Shown here: positions 1 through 10,696 of the stretch, piece after piece | Position numbering within the stretch: position 1 is the stretch's first letter | Layout of the letters: every line of letters starts with the position of its first letter | Origin: Muricea muricata | Taxonomy: Eukaryota; Cnidaria; Anthozoa; Malacalcyonacea; Plexauridae | Direction: 5' to 3' | Length of the DNA stretch: 64,000 nt | NCBI GenBank assembly: GCA_963855995.1 | Contig: OY979716.1 | Span: 18,099,040-18,163,039, forward strand | Notes under the pieces: generated by a model | The model's input: only the letters and a program-made list of their open reading frames with translations | The model's database searches: none | What the model was told of the DNA's origin: nothing | Position numbers and translations under genes: made by a program

Positions 1-28
1 AATTTCCAATTGCAACTAACAACGTAGC

Positions 29-314
29 ATGCGGCACAACAACCAGCGCGACAAGTTTTGCGCGTCAGTCAGTCCTCACTTAAACGAAAGAGATAGGGTG
101 ATGTCAACGCAATTGCTAGGCGATTTTTCCGACGTTTTCGGCGATAGGCTCGATCCGAGTAATATTACGTCCCATAGAATTAATACGGGGACACACACAC
201 CTACTAAGATAGACCGCGACGTTTACCATACGCTTATCGCGACGAGTCTGAAAGACAGATACAAGAAATGCTGGAAAATGGCATTACAACACCTAGCACT
301 AGTCCTCGGTTAAG
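29..314 (+). pseudogene. Ty3/Gypsy pol fragment, start of reverse transcriptase (left half)
   Basis: The translation contains LLGDFSDVF and HRINTGTHTP, the stretch that precedes the reverse transcriptase core in Ty3/Gypsy polyproteins, where the pol chain would supply RT, RNase H and integrase. Further on the reading changes frame, and a neighbouring frame gives QEMLENGI, the usual RT entry motif. At least one indel therefore breaks it. The reading stops at about 314, where unrelated DNA begins, and resumes at about 3505. The upstream gag and protease parts lie outside the window or are lost. Family assignment is confident; the element is inactive. Confidence 0.75.
257..314 (+). repeat. 58-bp direct repeat, left flank of Mutator-like insertion
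   Basis: This 58-bp stretch of Gypsy RT sequence recurs at 3505-3562 with three mismatches. The two copies bracket the Mutator-like element. It is much longer than the 8-11 bp target duplication typical of this superfamily. Confidence 0.85.
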
Positions 315-3300
315 GGGACTTTTTACCATAAATTTTAGTCAATTGGTCAAAATTTCAAAATTAGTCTTACTTTGTAGAGGTATGATTCCTTGGTAAGATG
401 CTGCTTACAGAATTGTAAAATTCCAATTAGTTTTAAAGTTATGAATGTTTTTGTGAACACCATTATATAAAGTGCCACTTTTAAATTACCGTTGCTATGG
501 AAACGGAAACGGTTTTCCTAAAAAATCCGAAAGAAATCTGGTCAAAAACGACCAAATATTCATGAGATAATCTTGGGCCGTGTTCAACCTTTCTTCCTCA
601 GTAGACTGGGAACAACACTAGTTTTCAGGGGGGGGCAGATCATTGTATAAATTAAATACAAAATTCTCCACGTGTGTTTACATTCAGTCGACTGTGTTTT
701 GAAAATATTTGAACAAATTTACAAGGGAAAATTGCCGTTTTGGATTTTACTATTTCACAAACGCCTAGAAAAAAGTCTAAAGACAAATTTCGAGGCATTC
801 CATCATGGGATAAGAGTCGAGAAAGGCAGCCAGTTCAATCTCAAAATGTGTCTGAGGATTGTAGTCCGTCTGCCACTTTGGAGCGTCCTGTCCCCGAAGT
901 AAATAGCAATTTACAGCCCAATGTTGAAGAAAGTCTGCCACCAACAGCCAGTGAGAAAAAGATCATGGATTCTGTTGAGTCTTCTAGAAGTGATTTGGTT
1001 GAAGGTCAGGGCAGTGAAGATCAACACGATCCATCAAGACCATATTATGTTGAAGATCCAGGGTATCGTTTTTTTCATTTGTCAAATGTGCATCAGGCAT
1101 TTCAACATAGCCACAAATGTAAAAATGCGAAAATCCTATCCAATGAAGATCAAGCCAAACGCTATGGTCAAAGTGCTTTATTTTCATTGCAATGTTCAAA
1201 GTGCAAGAAAAAGACCTATCTCCCCACATCGAAGTCAACTGGCAATAATTGCGATCCTAATCATGCTGATATAAATCGCCGTTTGGTATATGCAGCATCA
1301 GAAACCGGCATTGGAAGAGAGGACATGGCCACAATTTGTGGCATATTGAACATGCTTCAACCAATGTCTGCTCAATCCTGGAATAAACATACTGATGCTC
1401 TTTATGATGCCCACAAGCAAGCTATTGAGAATCAACTCTCTTCAACTCGAGAAAAGCTTCGCTGTAAACTGACGAAAGACAATCCAGGTATCTCGAATGA
1501 CGATATGGTGGACATTGCGGTCACATATGATGGGACATGGTCGAAAAGGGGCCACACAGCCAACTATGGATTTGGGTTTGTAATCTCTGTTGAAACTGGT
1601 CAAGTACTTGACTATGGTTTCAGATCGAAAGTTTGTACTGCGTGTAGTAAACAAAAAGCGGATAAAGATTCGGAAGAATACAAGAACTGGTTTACCAGTC
1701 ACCAGGAGCATTGTAGAAAGAACTATGATGGCAGTAGTGGGAACATGGAAGTCTCAATTGCAGAGGAGTTGTGGAAACGCTCTCTTGATTACAAGATGAG
1801 ATACAAATATATGGCTTGCGATGGTGATTCTAAGGCATATAACGCTGTATGGAATGTTTATGGTTGTTGTAAAACATGTGACAAACATGAAAGAATGGAT
1901 AGAAATAGCAAGCAATATGAGAAATGGGTAAAGTCAAAGCAGCATCAAAAATGGAAAAAAGAACATGAAGAAGAAAGTGTCATTTGTCATAGAGTGAAGA
2001 AATTAGATTGTATCGACACGTCCAGAAAAGACTTGGAACTGCTCTCAGAGAATTGAAAAAGAAAACAAAGGGGAAATTGAATGATGGCAAGGCAATTGGT
2101 GGGAAAGGTCATAGACTATCTGACAAAACTATAGACAAATTACAAGAGTACTATGGTAAGGCTATAAGGAGGAATGTTAGTCAGAATGCCAAGTCGGAAG
2201 AGGAAATCAATAGTGCTATCAAGAATATGCAGGATGCTATTTTCGCTGTACTATACCATTGTGTAATGCTACCCAATACAAAGGTGAGACACAAATTTTG
2301 CCCTAAGAAAGAAGATTCCTGATGCAAGTATGTAAGAACAAACAAAGAGGTTGATCCAAAAGTACACTACCTAGATCCTGTTTTCCTTGACTTTCTTCCT
2401 CCGTTATTCACACGACGTTCTTTGCTTCTGCGATGTCTACCTGGATACTCTCAAAACCAAAATGAAAGTCTAAATAGTATTGTTTGGTCCAAAGCACCCA
2501 AACACAAGTACAAAGGGCCAAAAGCAATGGAGATGGCTGGCATGTCAGCTGTACTTCAGTTCAATAGTGGATCAAAAGCTTCGCATAGTGTAATGGCCTT
2601 AGCCAATATACCACCTAATGAGTATGCAGCACAGGTAGGAGTTACCAAGGGCAAAAGAAGAATTAGTGGTGCAAAAAGAAGAGCAAGTGATCTGCAAAAG
2701 AAGAAAAGAGTGGCCCAAAGGCAAGCAAAACTCGTGAGGGAGCAGGAAGCCAAAGAAAGGGAAGGCGGTCCTTCATATACCAGTGGCGCTTTCAATGAAG
2801 AAGCAACATTGGGGCCAAAGCCAGCCAAAAGAAGAAGAAGGAACAATAAATAAGAAATAAAACTTTAAGTATCCTTTAAACATTGTTATTTAGTGCACAA
2901 TATGATAAATTGTGTTGGACAGGATGCATATAATTAGGGGAATCAGGTGAAGAAATTTAGATAGAACTTTACCTTCAATTATCCGAAAAACAGAATTTCC
3001 GCATCTTTCAACCTTTAAAATGCTATAACTTGAAGAGCTTTTAACCAATTTGTATGAAATTTTCAGAGTTTTCTCAGAATAGAATTCTCAAAAAATTAAT
3101 GAGAGCTTTTTTCCATACAATCATTTGTGAAGAAGATAATAGGATATCAGCATAATGGTAGCTTTTGTCGTTACCACGGTAACACTAAGTGTCCAATAAA
3201 AAAAATGGGTCATTAATATTTTGTTTGATACATGTTGCGCATGTGTGCCAAGTTTCATGCTTGCAGTTTAAATTGCCTTTGAGTTTTAGCATTTTTTACA

Positions 3301-3504
3301 AATACTGGAATATTCGAGTTCTCTGACTTTTGGGTGTGGTTCATCCCCCCCCTGATGTTATGTGGAGTTAGTAAAATATTGTTTTTGAATAGCTCAACTA
3401 ATATTGTTTCAGAAAAATTAACATTCATTTAATTGTAGACCATTTTTCTATTAAAATTGAAGGATTCACAAAGTCGACCAGAATTGCTCTATTTAGGGTA
3501 GAAA
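315..3504 (+). mobile_element. Mutator-like DNA transposon nested in a Gypsy element
   Basis: The 3.2-kb segment interrupts a Ty3/Gypsy pol reading and carries a Mutator-type transposase (740-2853). Its outer edges show only a weak inverted similarity: TTTTACCATAAATTTTAG near 322 against the reverse complement of the 3470-3504 region, with a shared CAATT..GGTC core. The terminal inverted repeats are therefore degenerate. The flanking 58-bp direct repeats (257-314, 3505-3562) define the boundaries. The 2854-3504 part is AT-rich non-coding sequence with no gene that I can see. Confidence 0.75.
740..2853 (+). pseudogene. Mutator-like transposase (DDE type), broken
   Basis: The product would be a cut-and-paste transposase acting in the nucleus. 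The N-terminus is basic (PRKKSKDKF) and is followed by an acidic/Ser linker and a Cys-rich segment (CSKCKKKT). The catalytic core shows VTYDGTWSKRGH (first Asp, near 1527), YMACDGDSKAYN (second Asp, near 1817) and QNESLNSIVW (Glu, near 2465), the order seen in cnidarian Mutator-like transposases. A CCKTC zinc ligand set lies between. The C-terminus is Lys/Arg-rich. Breaks: a one-base frameshift near 2010, and an in-frame TGA at 2320-2322 where a Trp codon is expected. The reading opens without an ATG; the first in-frame ATG is at 965, so the true start or first exon is uncertain. Function is confident, activity unlikely. Confidence 0.85.
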
Positions 3505-3562
3505 AGATACAAGAAATGCTGGAAAATGGCATTATAACACCTAGAACTAGCCCTCGGTTAAG
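3505..3562 (+). repeat. 58-bp direct repeat, right flank of Mutator-like insertion
   Basis: Partner of 257-314 (55 of 58 positions match). In this copy the Gypsy RT frame continues uninterrupted into SPIVLVKKKNG. Confidence 0.85.
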
Positions 3563-3710
3563 TCCGATTGTACTAGTCAAGAAAAAGAATGGAGAGGTCG
3601 GATTCTGCGTCGATTACCGCAAGCCAAATCAAATTACTATAAATGACAGCCATCCTTTGCCACTGATTCCAGACCTGTTAGATAGTATCAAAGACGCAAA
3701 GTATTTTACG
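3510..3710 (+). pseudogene. Ty3/Gypsy reverse transcriptase fragment (right half)
   Basis: Resumes the reverse transcriptase interrupted at 314. Visible motifs are MLENGIITPRTSPRLSPIVL, VKKKNGEVGFCVDYRKPNQ and HPLPLIPDLLDSIKDAKYF, the canonical fingers and early palm of Ty3/Gypsy RT. The catalytic YxDD region is absent because the homology ends near 3710, where a GC-containing tandem repeat begins. It is a truncated relic; no LTR is visible nearby. Confidence 0.85.
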
Positions 3711-3764
3711 TCGCGGTCACACTGGGTTGGGATAAAAAGCGGATCCGGAATTCCGGAATTGCGG

Positions 3765-3852
3765 AAGCGAAAAAAGGGAAAAAACGCGGAAAAGGGGATA
3801 AAACGCGGAAAAAGGGATAAAACGCGGAAAAGGGGATAAAACGCGGAAAAAA
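3765..3852 (+). repeat. Short tandem repeat, about 19-bp unit
   Basis: About four imperfect copies of a unit like ATAAAACGCGGAAAAGGGG follow directly on the truncated Gypsy sequence. A short GC palindrome (GGATCCGGAATTCCGGAATT) precedes them at about 3740. Confidence 0.8.
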
Positions 3853-3909
3853 GGCCAGGGATGAAAAAGATTTAAAAATGTAATTAAACAAGCGGAAGTC
3901 CAAACACAG

Positions 3910-4464
3910 TTGTTATGTAGTACGAAAACCAACAACGTCGACCGAGGTACCCCATGCTGTCACGGAGAACCTTGTGCTCACACAAACACACAAAAAGTAT
4001 CTTTCTGGTTCTGCAATCAAAATCCTAGTTGTAACTTCTTTTGCTCAGAAGACGAAAGTTACTTATACGAAAAAGCTATTGCCGCTTGGAAATCTACAAA
4101 ACAACCACATTCTCGCTGCGAAAAGCACGACGAACTCACGAAAATGCGTGTAGTCAAAAACCCAATGAAAGCCAACTACGGCCGACCCTTCTTTGTGTGC
4201 TCCAATCAATCGAATTCTTGTTCCTTCTGGATTTGGGGCGATGTGCGACCCGCAGCAAAGCTACAATGCCGACACGGATCTCCGCGCGTGATTCGTAAAT
4301 TCAAAAAAGAAACTATCAACAAAGATCGTTTATTCTTTTGCTGTGCTCAAGAAGATTCATGCAAATACTTCGAATGGGTGCCCGAAGAGCCCTACTACGA
4401 TGGCAAATTCTTCAACCCACCTCCAATCAATGATCATTTATCAATGATCTCACTACTGTTTTGA
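3910..4464 (+). CDS. Triple GRF-type zinc finger protein (exon or standalone)
   Basis: About 184 residues with three consecutive GRF-like zinc fingers. Finger 1 has CCHGEPC and a C-N-x-F-x-C pair ending NFFCSED. Finger 2 has SRCEKHD, then GRPFFVCSNQSNSCSFWIW. Finger 3 has LQCRHGSP, then RLFFCCAQEDSCKYFEWVP. GRF fingers bind single-stranded nucleic acid and occur at the ends of NEIL3, APE2 and TOP3A, but no enzymatic domain is attached here. The frame is open upstream to a TGA near 3860 without an ATG, so this may be a terminal exon (a possible acceptor TTATGTAG lies at 3913-3920) or a fragment carried by a transposon. It sits between a Gypsy relic and a piggyBac relic. Domain call confident; gene status uncertain. 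Confidence 0.6.
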   Translation: MLCSTKTNNVDRGTPCCHGEPCAHTNTQKVSFWFCNQNPSCNFFCSEDESYLYEKAIAAWKSTKQPHSRCEKHDELTKMRVVKNPMKANYGRPFFVCSNQSNSCSFWIWGDVRPAAKLQCRHGSPRVIRKFKKETINKDRLFFCCAQEDSCKYFEWVPEEPYYDGKFFNPPPINDHLSMISLLF

Positions 4465-4799
4465 ACATCTGAACATGCATATGGCGTTATTCGAACAGTT
4501 CTAATTTAAACATTTGTTTATCGTAAAGTTCTACTGAACTACATATTATTGTTGTAAACAAACTTATAACATATACATTTCAAAACACATATTCTGCGTT
4601 TGCTCTCAATACTACCGGGTTAAACCACCACCACCACCACCTAAAACGACCCCGTCGCTCACATTACGCCACCCGTCCTAAAAGGGGCCCCTCATGATGA
4701 CATCATTACTTCCGAACTCTCTGATGACGCCAGCTTGCATACTCATTATTTCCGGTCTTAAACTTTCTGATGACGTCATCTTGCATACTAATTACTTCC

Positions 4800-5579
4800 C
4801 TCGCCAAACGGACGGGCTAATGCTGCTCAAAAACTGTGAAAAATCCGCCCATTGTCAAAATTATTGGACACCTCATGGAGAAATCAGTATAGATGAACAA
4901 ATGATAGCCACCAGATGTGGAATTAGTTTCATCCAGTAAATGCCAAAAAAACATGTAAAGTTTGGTGTAAAGAACTGGGTTCTTGCAGACTCTATTATGC
5001 CTCACGTGTTAACTTTCAAATTTACGCCGAAAAAACGAAAGAACACCCAAGGTTAGGCTCTCCCGTAGAGTCAGAATGGACCTTACAGAACTATATTTGA
5101 ACAAAGGCCACAGATTGTTCATGGATGATTTTTTATAGTTCGTCTGCTCTCTACGAAGAACTGTATGAGAATAAGACACTGGCATGCGGAACAGTTCGGC
5201 AAGACAGAAAAGAAATGCTGGCGGATCTCCTGACTAAAAATGCACCAACTTACACACGAGGGCAGTCATCATTCCTGAAGCGTGACAGTTGTGAGATGGA
5301 AGGATAAACGGGACGTGTTTGAACTCTCCACTTTTCACGGCAATGCCTGTAATAATGAACTGCTACATAAACCAGAGATGATTGAAACCTACAACCCATT
5401 CATGAATGGGTTCACCGAGCAGATCAATTGTTAACATACTAGTCCGTGGACAAGAAGAGCCGGAAATGGTGAAAGAAAGTTTTCTGGAGATTCCTCGAGT
5501 TATGCATCACCAATGTGCACCAAATTAGGAAGTTCAAAGATAACAAAGCTGTTGACAAGAAACTGAGGATTAAGTTAGC
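4800..5579 (+). pseudogene. piggyBac-like (PGBD) transposase relic 1
   Basis: Readable pieces in shifting frames match a piggyBac transposase core: ISIDEQMIATRCGISFIQ, then VKFGVKNWVLADS, then SALYEELYENKTLACGTVRQ and RKEMLADLLTKNAP, and finally a KDKRDVFELSTFHGN segment with a later reading around a stretch of Lys/Trp residues. The order (catalytic domain, ACGTVR, WKDKRDV) is diagnostic for PGBD proteins. Several stops and frameshifts separate the pieces and no TTAA-flanked ends could be paired. It is a dead relic, distinct in sequence from the one at 7250-8240. Confidence 0.8.
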
Positions 5580-6590
5580 CTACTGTCTTTGCCAACTTCT
5601 TCTTAATGTGTGTCGCTTCGCTTCCTGGACCCGACCGGCCTCCTGCTGATCTATCACGAATGAAGAGAAAAATTTTTCAAGTGGTGGAAAGAAAGGGGGA
5701 AAGAGAGGGCGGTGGAAAGTCTGTGGCAGCAAGAAGACACATGCGGGAAAGAGAAACGACACAAAAACTTCAAACAAATGTGTGCAGTCCAACGTGTTCT
5801 CGTGCGAGGGAGTATGTTTCACAGACTACCACACGAAAGCTTGATTGTAGTACACGGCAATTGTTCTACAGTATACTCAAAAATGTATGTATAAAACTGC
5901 TTTAGTCCTTTGACAAATGTAAGTACCATAGTTCTTGTAAAATATAAGTATTAGGTGTAAATGTGACTTTTCATAACTCTAAGATGGCCGCCATTTATTT
6001 CTGCATAATTACGTGATTTTGTAAATGTCAAATTTCTTCGAAACCATATATTAAATTGAAATAAAAATTCATACGTGTTTTGACCAAGTCCTATGGAACT
6101 GATTTATAGTCTTCATGAAATAACCAAGGCTCCTTTATAGTTTGTAAAATGATTTGAATTTACACAATTACAATAATTACGCTACTTATATAGGTTGAAA
6201 TTTGTGTTTTCTCTACACTGTCGCCTTAAGCTTAGCTTTGTTTAGGATTATTTAGAATAGTTATTTAGAATGTCTTGAAGAGGAACGCAAACACAAGCCA
6301 TCGAGTTTCAAACCATATAATTGTTGTTATTTGTCTAGGCTACATCGAAGATGTCATTTTTGAAGCAATCCTGCCTTTATTTCAAGAAAAACAATTTTCA
6401 CCAAAACATTTCTCAAAACCTATTGTCCCATAATCTTCATTTTATAAGCTTTAAAAAAATTTACCATAGCTAAATATATAGTTTGCCATAGCTCCAATTA
6501 ACTTTCGTGTTTTTTTTTATAGTTGAAATTATAATTACAACAAAATTGGCCCCCAAAACTCAGCAAATTAAGACTTCTCGTATTAAAGGA
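5580..6590. other. No gene seen (about 1 kb spacer)
   Basis: AT-rich sequence with short chance reading frames only. A purine-rich stretch at 5655-5760 produces open frames on both strands but no recognisable protein. Confidence 0.6.
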
Positions 6591-6591
6591 A

Positions 6592-7250
6592 GTGGACGAT
6601 GCAGTGACAGCGCGCGAAAAGGGGACTCTAACACGAATCGAAGCATCGCTCTCAAACAAAATTAACGAAATTTATAGCTTGAAAGAAGAAATTGAAGAAC
6701 TTAACTTTATAAACGAAGAAAGCGAAGAAAGTGTAGACACTTGGGCGACTGAAACGGAGACTAAACTGAACATTGGAAAATAGAAAATCAGGTTAATAAA
6801 CGAGACGTTATGGGACATCGAGAACGAATAACGAATAAACAATCAAGCGAAACAAGAAGAAACAAGACGGAAACTTATCAACGCCGAGGCAGAAAAGCAG
6901 ATTGAAATCGAGAAAGCAAGACTAGAACTGAAGCGAGTAAACAAAAAAAAGAGCGTAAGCGCAAACTAGAACATCAGGACTTTATTTCACAACAGCAGAT
7001 AAAGTGCGAGAGACTAACGACTGGTACGCGGACCTATCAACCGACAAGTCAAGAACGTAAAATTACCAAAACTGTCGATAACTAAATTCAGGGAAAAGTA
7101 CTGGGACTGGCTTTCACTTTGGAACACCTTTGAAGTCGACATAGACTCAACCGGCCTACCGTCTGTGTAGAAGTTTGGCTATTTAAAAGAACTGCTGGAA
7201 CTAAACGTGCGACCTGAAATAGAAGGACAGCCTTTCAGTACCCAGGAATC
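6592..7250 (+). pseudogene. BEL/Pao gag-like (DUF1759) relic
   Basis: The first part encodes a Glu/Lys coiled-coil-like segment (LTRIEASLSNKINEIYSLKE, IEELNFINEESEES), typical of the N-terminal region of BEL/Pao gag. After several stops the reading VKLPKLSITKFREKYWDW, LSLWNTFEVDID and KFGYLKELLELNVRPEIEGQ appears, which is the DUF1759 gag core. The sequence then changes directly into a piggyBac transposase near 7250, leaving a chimeric open frame (7207-7428). It is much more decayed than the BEL element at 47178-53187. Non-functional. Confidence 0.75.
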
Positions 7251-8240
7251 TTTACATGCCCCAACAAGAAACCTTAGTATTGATAAACAAATGATTGGTA
7301 CCAAAAGTCGTGTAAGCATTATACAATATAAGCCAAAGAAACCAAAGAAATTTGGAATAAAACTTTGGGCACTATGTGAATCTTTGACTGGCTATTATTT
7401 TCAATTTCAAATTTACACTGGATTCTGATGCAGTTGAGCATTGACTGCCTTACAGAGTTGTTTTTGATTTGCTGAAAGACTGCCTTGAAAAGGCAATTTT
7501 TGTTTATTTGGATAACTTTTATGCCAGTTTGAAGTTACTGCAGTATCTAACTGTGGGTAAAACATTTGCTTGTGGTACTGTGCTTGTGGATCGAGAAAAT
7601 ATTTCGGAACATTGCAAACATGCCATCCTTGAAAAAGGAGATTCCAAATTTATCAAGAATGGTGATGTGTTGGCTGTTCATTGGAAGGACAAGAGAGATG
7701 TCTCTGCAATGTCATCAATACATGGGAATGGAACACAGCTGGTGAAACGTATACGGGATAACAATGACATAACAAAACCGAACATTATTGTGGGATGAAT
7801 AAATACATGAATGGAGTGGACAAGTGTAATCAATACCTGAATTACCACTCACTTGGAAGAAAGGCAAAGAAATGGTGGAAGAAAGTATTTTACACAATGT
7901 TGCAACTGTGTATTATCGATGCTATGGTGCTGTATTTTGTCGCTCATCCAGATTTAGCTAAAAAGCGTCAAGCACACAAGCTATTTCGAATTCAACTTGT
8001 TCATGATCTTCAGTGGTAAGTGAAGTTCACTCACAAATTCCTGATAGGAGATCAAGAAGTAATGAGATCAATAAGTAATGATACATGTGCATGTTGTGGG
8101 GACAAGAAAGACATAAATAGGAAGTAGAAGGACACTAAATGTTCAAATTATTATGGAAAATGTGACAGGTTTCTCTGTTTTGAACCATATCATAGAAGGA
8201 ATAATGTGCAAATGATCAAAAAACGGGTAAGCCATTATTA
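7251..8240 (+). pseudogene. piggyBac-like (PGBD) transposase relic 2
   Basis: Contains LSIDKQMIGTKSRVSIIQY, KPKKFGIKLWALCESLTGYY, then VYLDNFYASLKLLQYL (catalytic Asp region), TFACGTVLVDR, VLAVHWKDKRDVSAMSSIHG, and after a stop at 7796-7798 MNGVDKCNQYLNYHSLGRK and KWWKKVFYTMLQLCIIDAM. A cysteine-rich tail is visible in broken frames near 8085-8200 (CACCGDKKD). These follow the standard order of a PGBD transposase plus its C-terminal Cys-rich DNA-binding domain. At least two stops or frameshifts break it. Its N-terminus is replaced by BEL/Pao gag sequence. Confidence 0.85.
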
Positions 8241-10631
8241 CCACACTAAAAAAATATTGCATTTCAGGCCGAAATATGGTGTCGTCGTATTACTCGGACA
8301 AATTTGAGAGCCTGAGTATGCAGTTAGCGAATTTTAATTTCATCAGCAGGGGCGGTTTGTGGAAATTATATTGCGTTCACTTGGATTTTGGGTGGAAATA
8401 GTTAAAAATTAAAATTTTTAAGAATATTTCGTAATTGTCTTTATTATTCACATGACTTGTGATGTCACATTTTCATAACTAGCATGAAACTAAATATATA
8501 TTATTGAAGATTATGTTTTGTTGATTTTAAAAATATATAATTCGTTTGCGGACAGGCAAGAGAACTCCCGTTACAGGCAACTGAATGCGGCATTTTGCAG
8601 ACTTGAAAAATTACAAAATTATCCTGGTAGGTAAAGAGTTTGTGAACTAATATATTTATTATTACAGTATTTAACGCCAATTTTACCTGTCATAATGTGT
8701 ACACGACGTGATGCGTTTCATTTTTCTTCTCTGGATCAAAATTAGATGTATAATATGCTCATATTGTGTTCAGTCCCAATAGACATCATTCACGTTAATT
8801 CAAAATAAAGACGATTTATTCTGGTACTGTGCGTGACCACAACAACCAAAATACTCTCCAGTATCATATTTTTTCTATCAAGATTCTTGCAATGCATTCT
8901 TACAAAGAAATGTCATCATGCACAAGGTCTAATAATTATAATATATTGCTTTTAAATTTTTTAAGAAATCAGGGGGATAATTTGGAAAGAGCGAAATGAT
9001 CCACCATCATTTATGAACGAATGTTTAGAACGGTTTAGTGAAGTCGAGTGAAGATGACTGTTGTATGGTTCATCCACACAACGATTAGAATAATGCACAA
9101 ATCTGGCAAGGGCAAGAGCTATCAATTTTAGTGATTTCACAGGCAATTCCTTCTTTCCCTGTACAGGATTAAGTATTTCCATCTATAGAAAATATTACGA
9201 ACTACAGAAAGGTGATCGCAGAGCTAGTTACCCAATTCAATATTCCTGATGTGCAGTGATTACTAAAATATTTTCTTCAATTCTCAGTGGTCAAAGGTGA
9301 TTTGCATTTATATACTGTTTGGAAACACAAATGTGGAGCCTTGCTAAACCTCACAAAAAAGTTGTGCAACTGAATATATAATAAAAGTAACGTTTTCTAG
9401 AGTTACTTAAGTTAAACTTTCGATAATGAGTATATATTTTACTCAGAGTCGTCGTATAAGAACGTCAAATTCTGTCTTTATCGTTTCAGGTAGTGATGGA
9501 ACCTGTATTTTGGTGTACTTTTGATCGCACAAACTAAACAGGCAACGCTAGTTACAAAAACACGAAACTGCAGTCGTCAGAAAGCCGTATCAACGAATAA
9601 GAACGTAAGAGCTTAATAAAGTCATTGTAGTATCAGTTCTTAATTTTGTGCCAGACAGTTAATGTTTAAAATGGAAACATTTCCGTGTGATACGTAAATA
9701 TCAAATACATGCAACAATTTTAATGCTTTTGACTGCAATTGAAACAAAAACAGCAATGCTATAACAGGAGCAAAACGTGCTTACGGAATACAATACAATT
9801 TATATGTAAACAATTTAACAAACAGAAAAGAATAAAAATAAATTTAAAAAAAATCCAACATTAAGACGAACGCAACAGACACAATTACAACAACCACAGA
9901 TGGGTAGTTGGAAGAAACAGAGAAAGCAAGATTCGCATGTGGCAAATACCTGTAGCATATTGACAAACGGACACGATATTTCGAACATTGCAATGCATGT
10001 GGACATCAGAAGAGAAGTAAAAATCCTGTACCTTACTTTTGTTCAAATCTCAATGAATTATACTCTAGTTGTTGTCATTCTCGTCTTATTTTTCTTATAG
10101 GTAGAAACATAACGTTTTTCCTGAAAATTAAAGGGAATTTAGTACACACTGTCAGAGGTTAGCACCTTGAAACAGGACTTAGTTGTTTGAGCTAGCGTTT
10201 TAAACATCTATGTCATGCCAGAATCAGCAGAATGCAAAGAGAATGCAACTTATACAGCCGCGTTCGTGCATGTAGACTAAATTAGGTCAGTGAATTTATT
10301 TTACGAGGATAACACATGGCAGTAAACGGATACTGATAAAGTAGTGGCCCTTGGTTTTCTAAACTGTATGCGTTGATTGTAGACCGAGACAAAAACCTTC
10401 GACGAACAGGGGACATCAGCCCAGCATATGTGCAGTGAAAGTAACAATAGCAAGTAATGGAGGCATCGTTCCAGCCACGTTCTGAAGCTGGTTGGCACTA
10501 ACCCTGTGTTAAATTTCAAATGTACTTCTGAAGACGAAATGTGTCTTAATTCGGGTGAAAAACCTATACATGTGAAAATCAAAGCTTGGAGCAGTTGACA
10601 AAAATTCAACATCAACTACATATATTTGTAA

Positions 10632-10696
10632 GTGGCAGGAAACCGGACCAGCACTATGCCATAGCGATGCAAGTTTAATGCTCTAACCACTAAGGT
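10632..10696 (-). repeat. tRNA-derived SINE-like fragment
   Basis: On the minus strand a box A-like TTAGTGGTTAGAGCA is followed about 30 bases later by a box B-like GGTCCGGTTTCC. This spacing fits the pol III internal promoter of a tRNA-derived SINE head. The B box is imperfect, and no second copy was found in the window. Confidence 0.4.

Noticed and set aside
2556..2846. 96-codon minus-strand hydrophobic frame
   Set aside because: Antisense shadow of the Lys/Arg-rich transposase tail.
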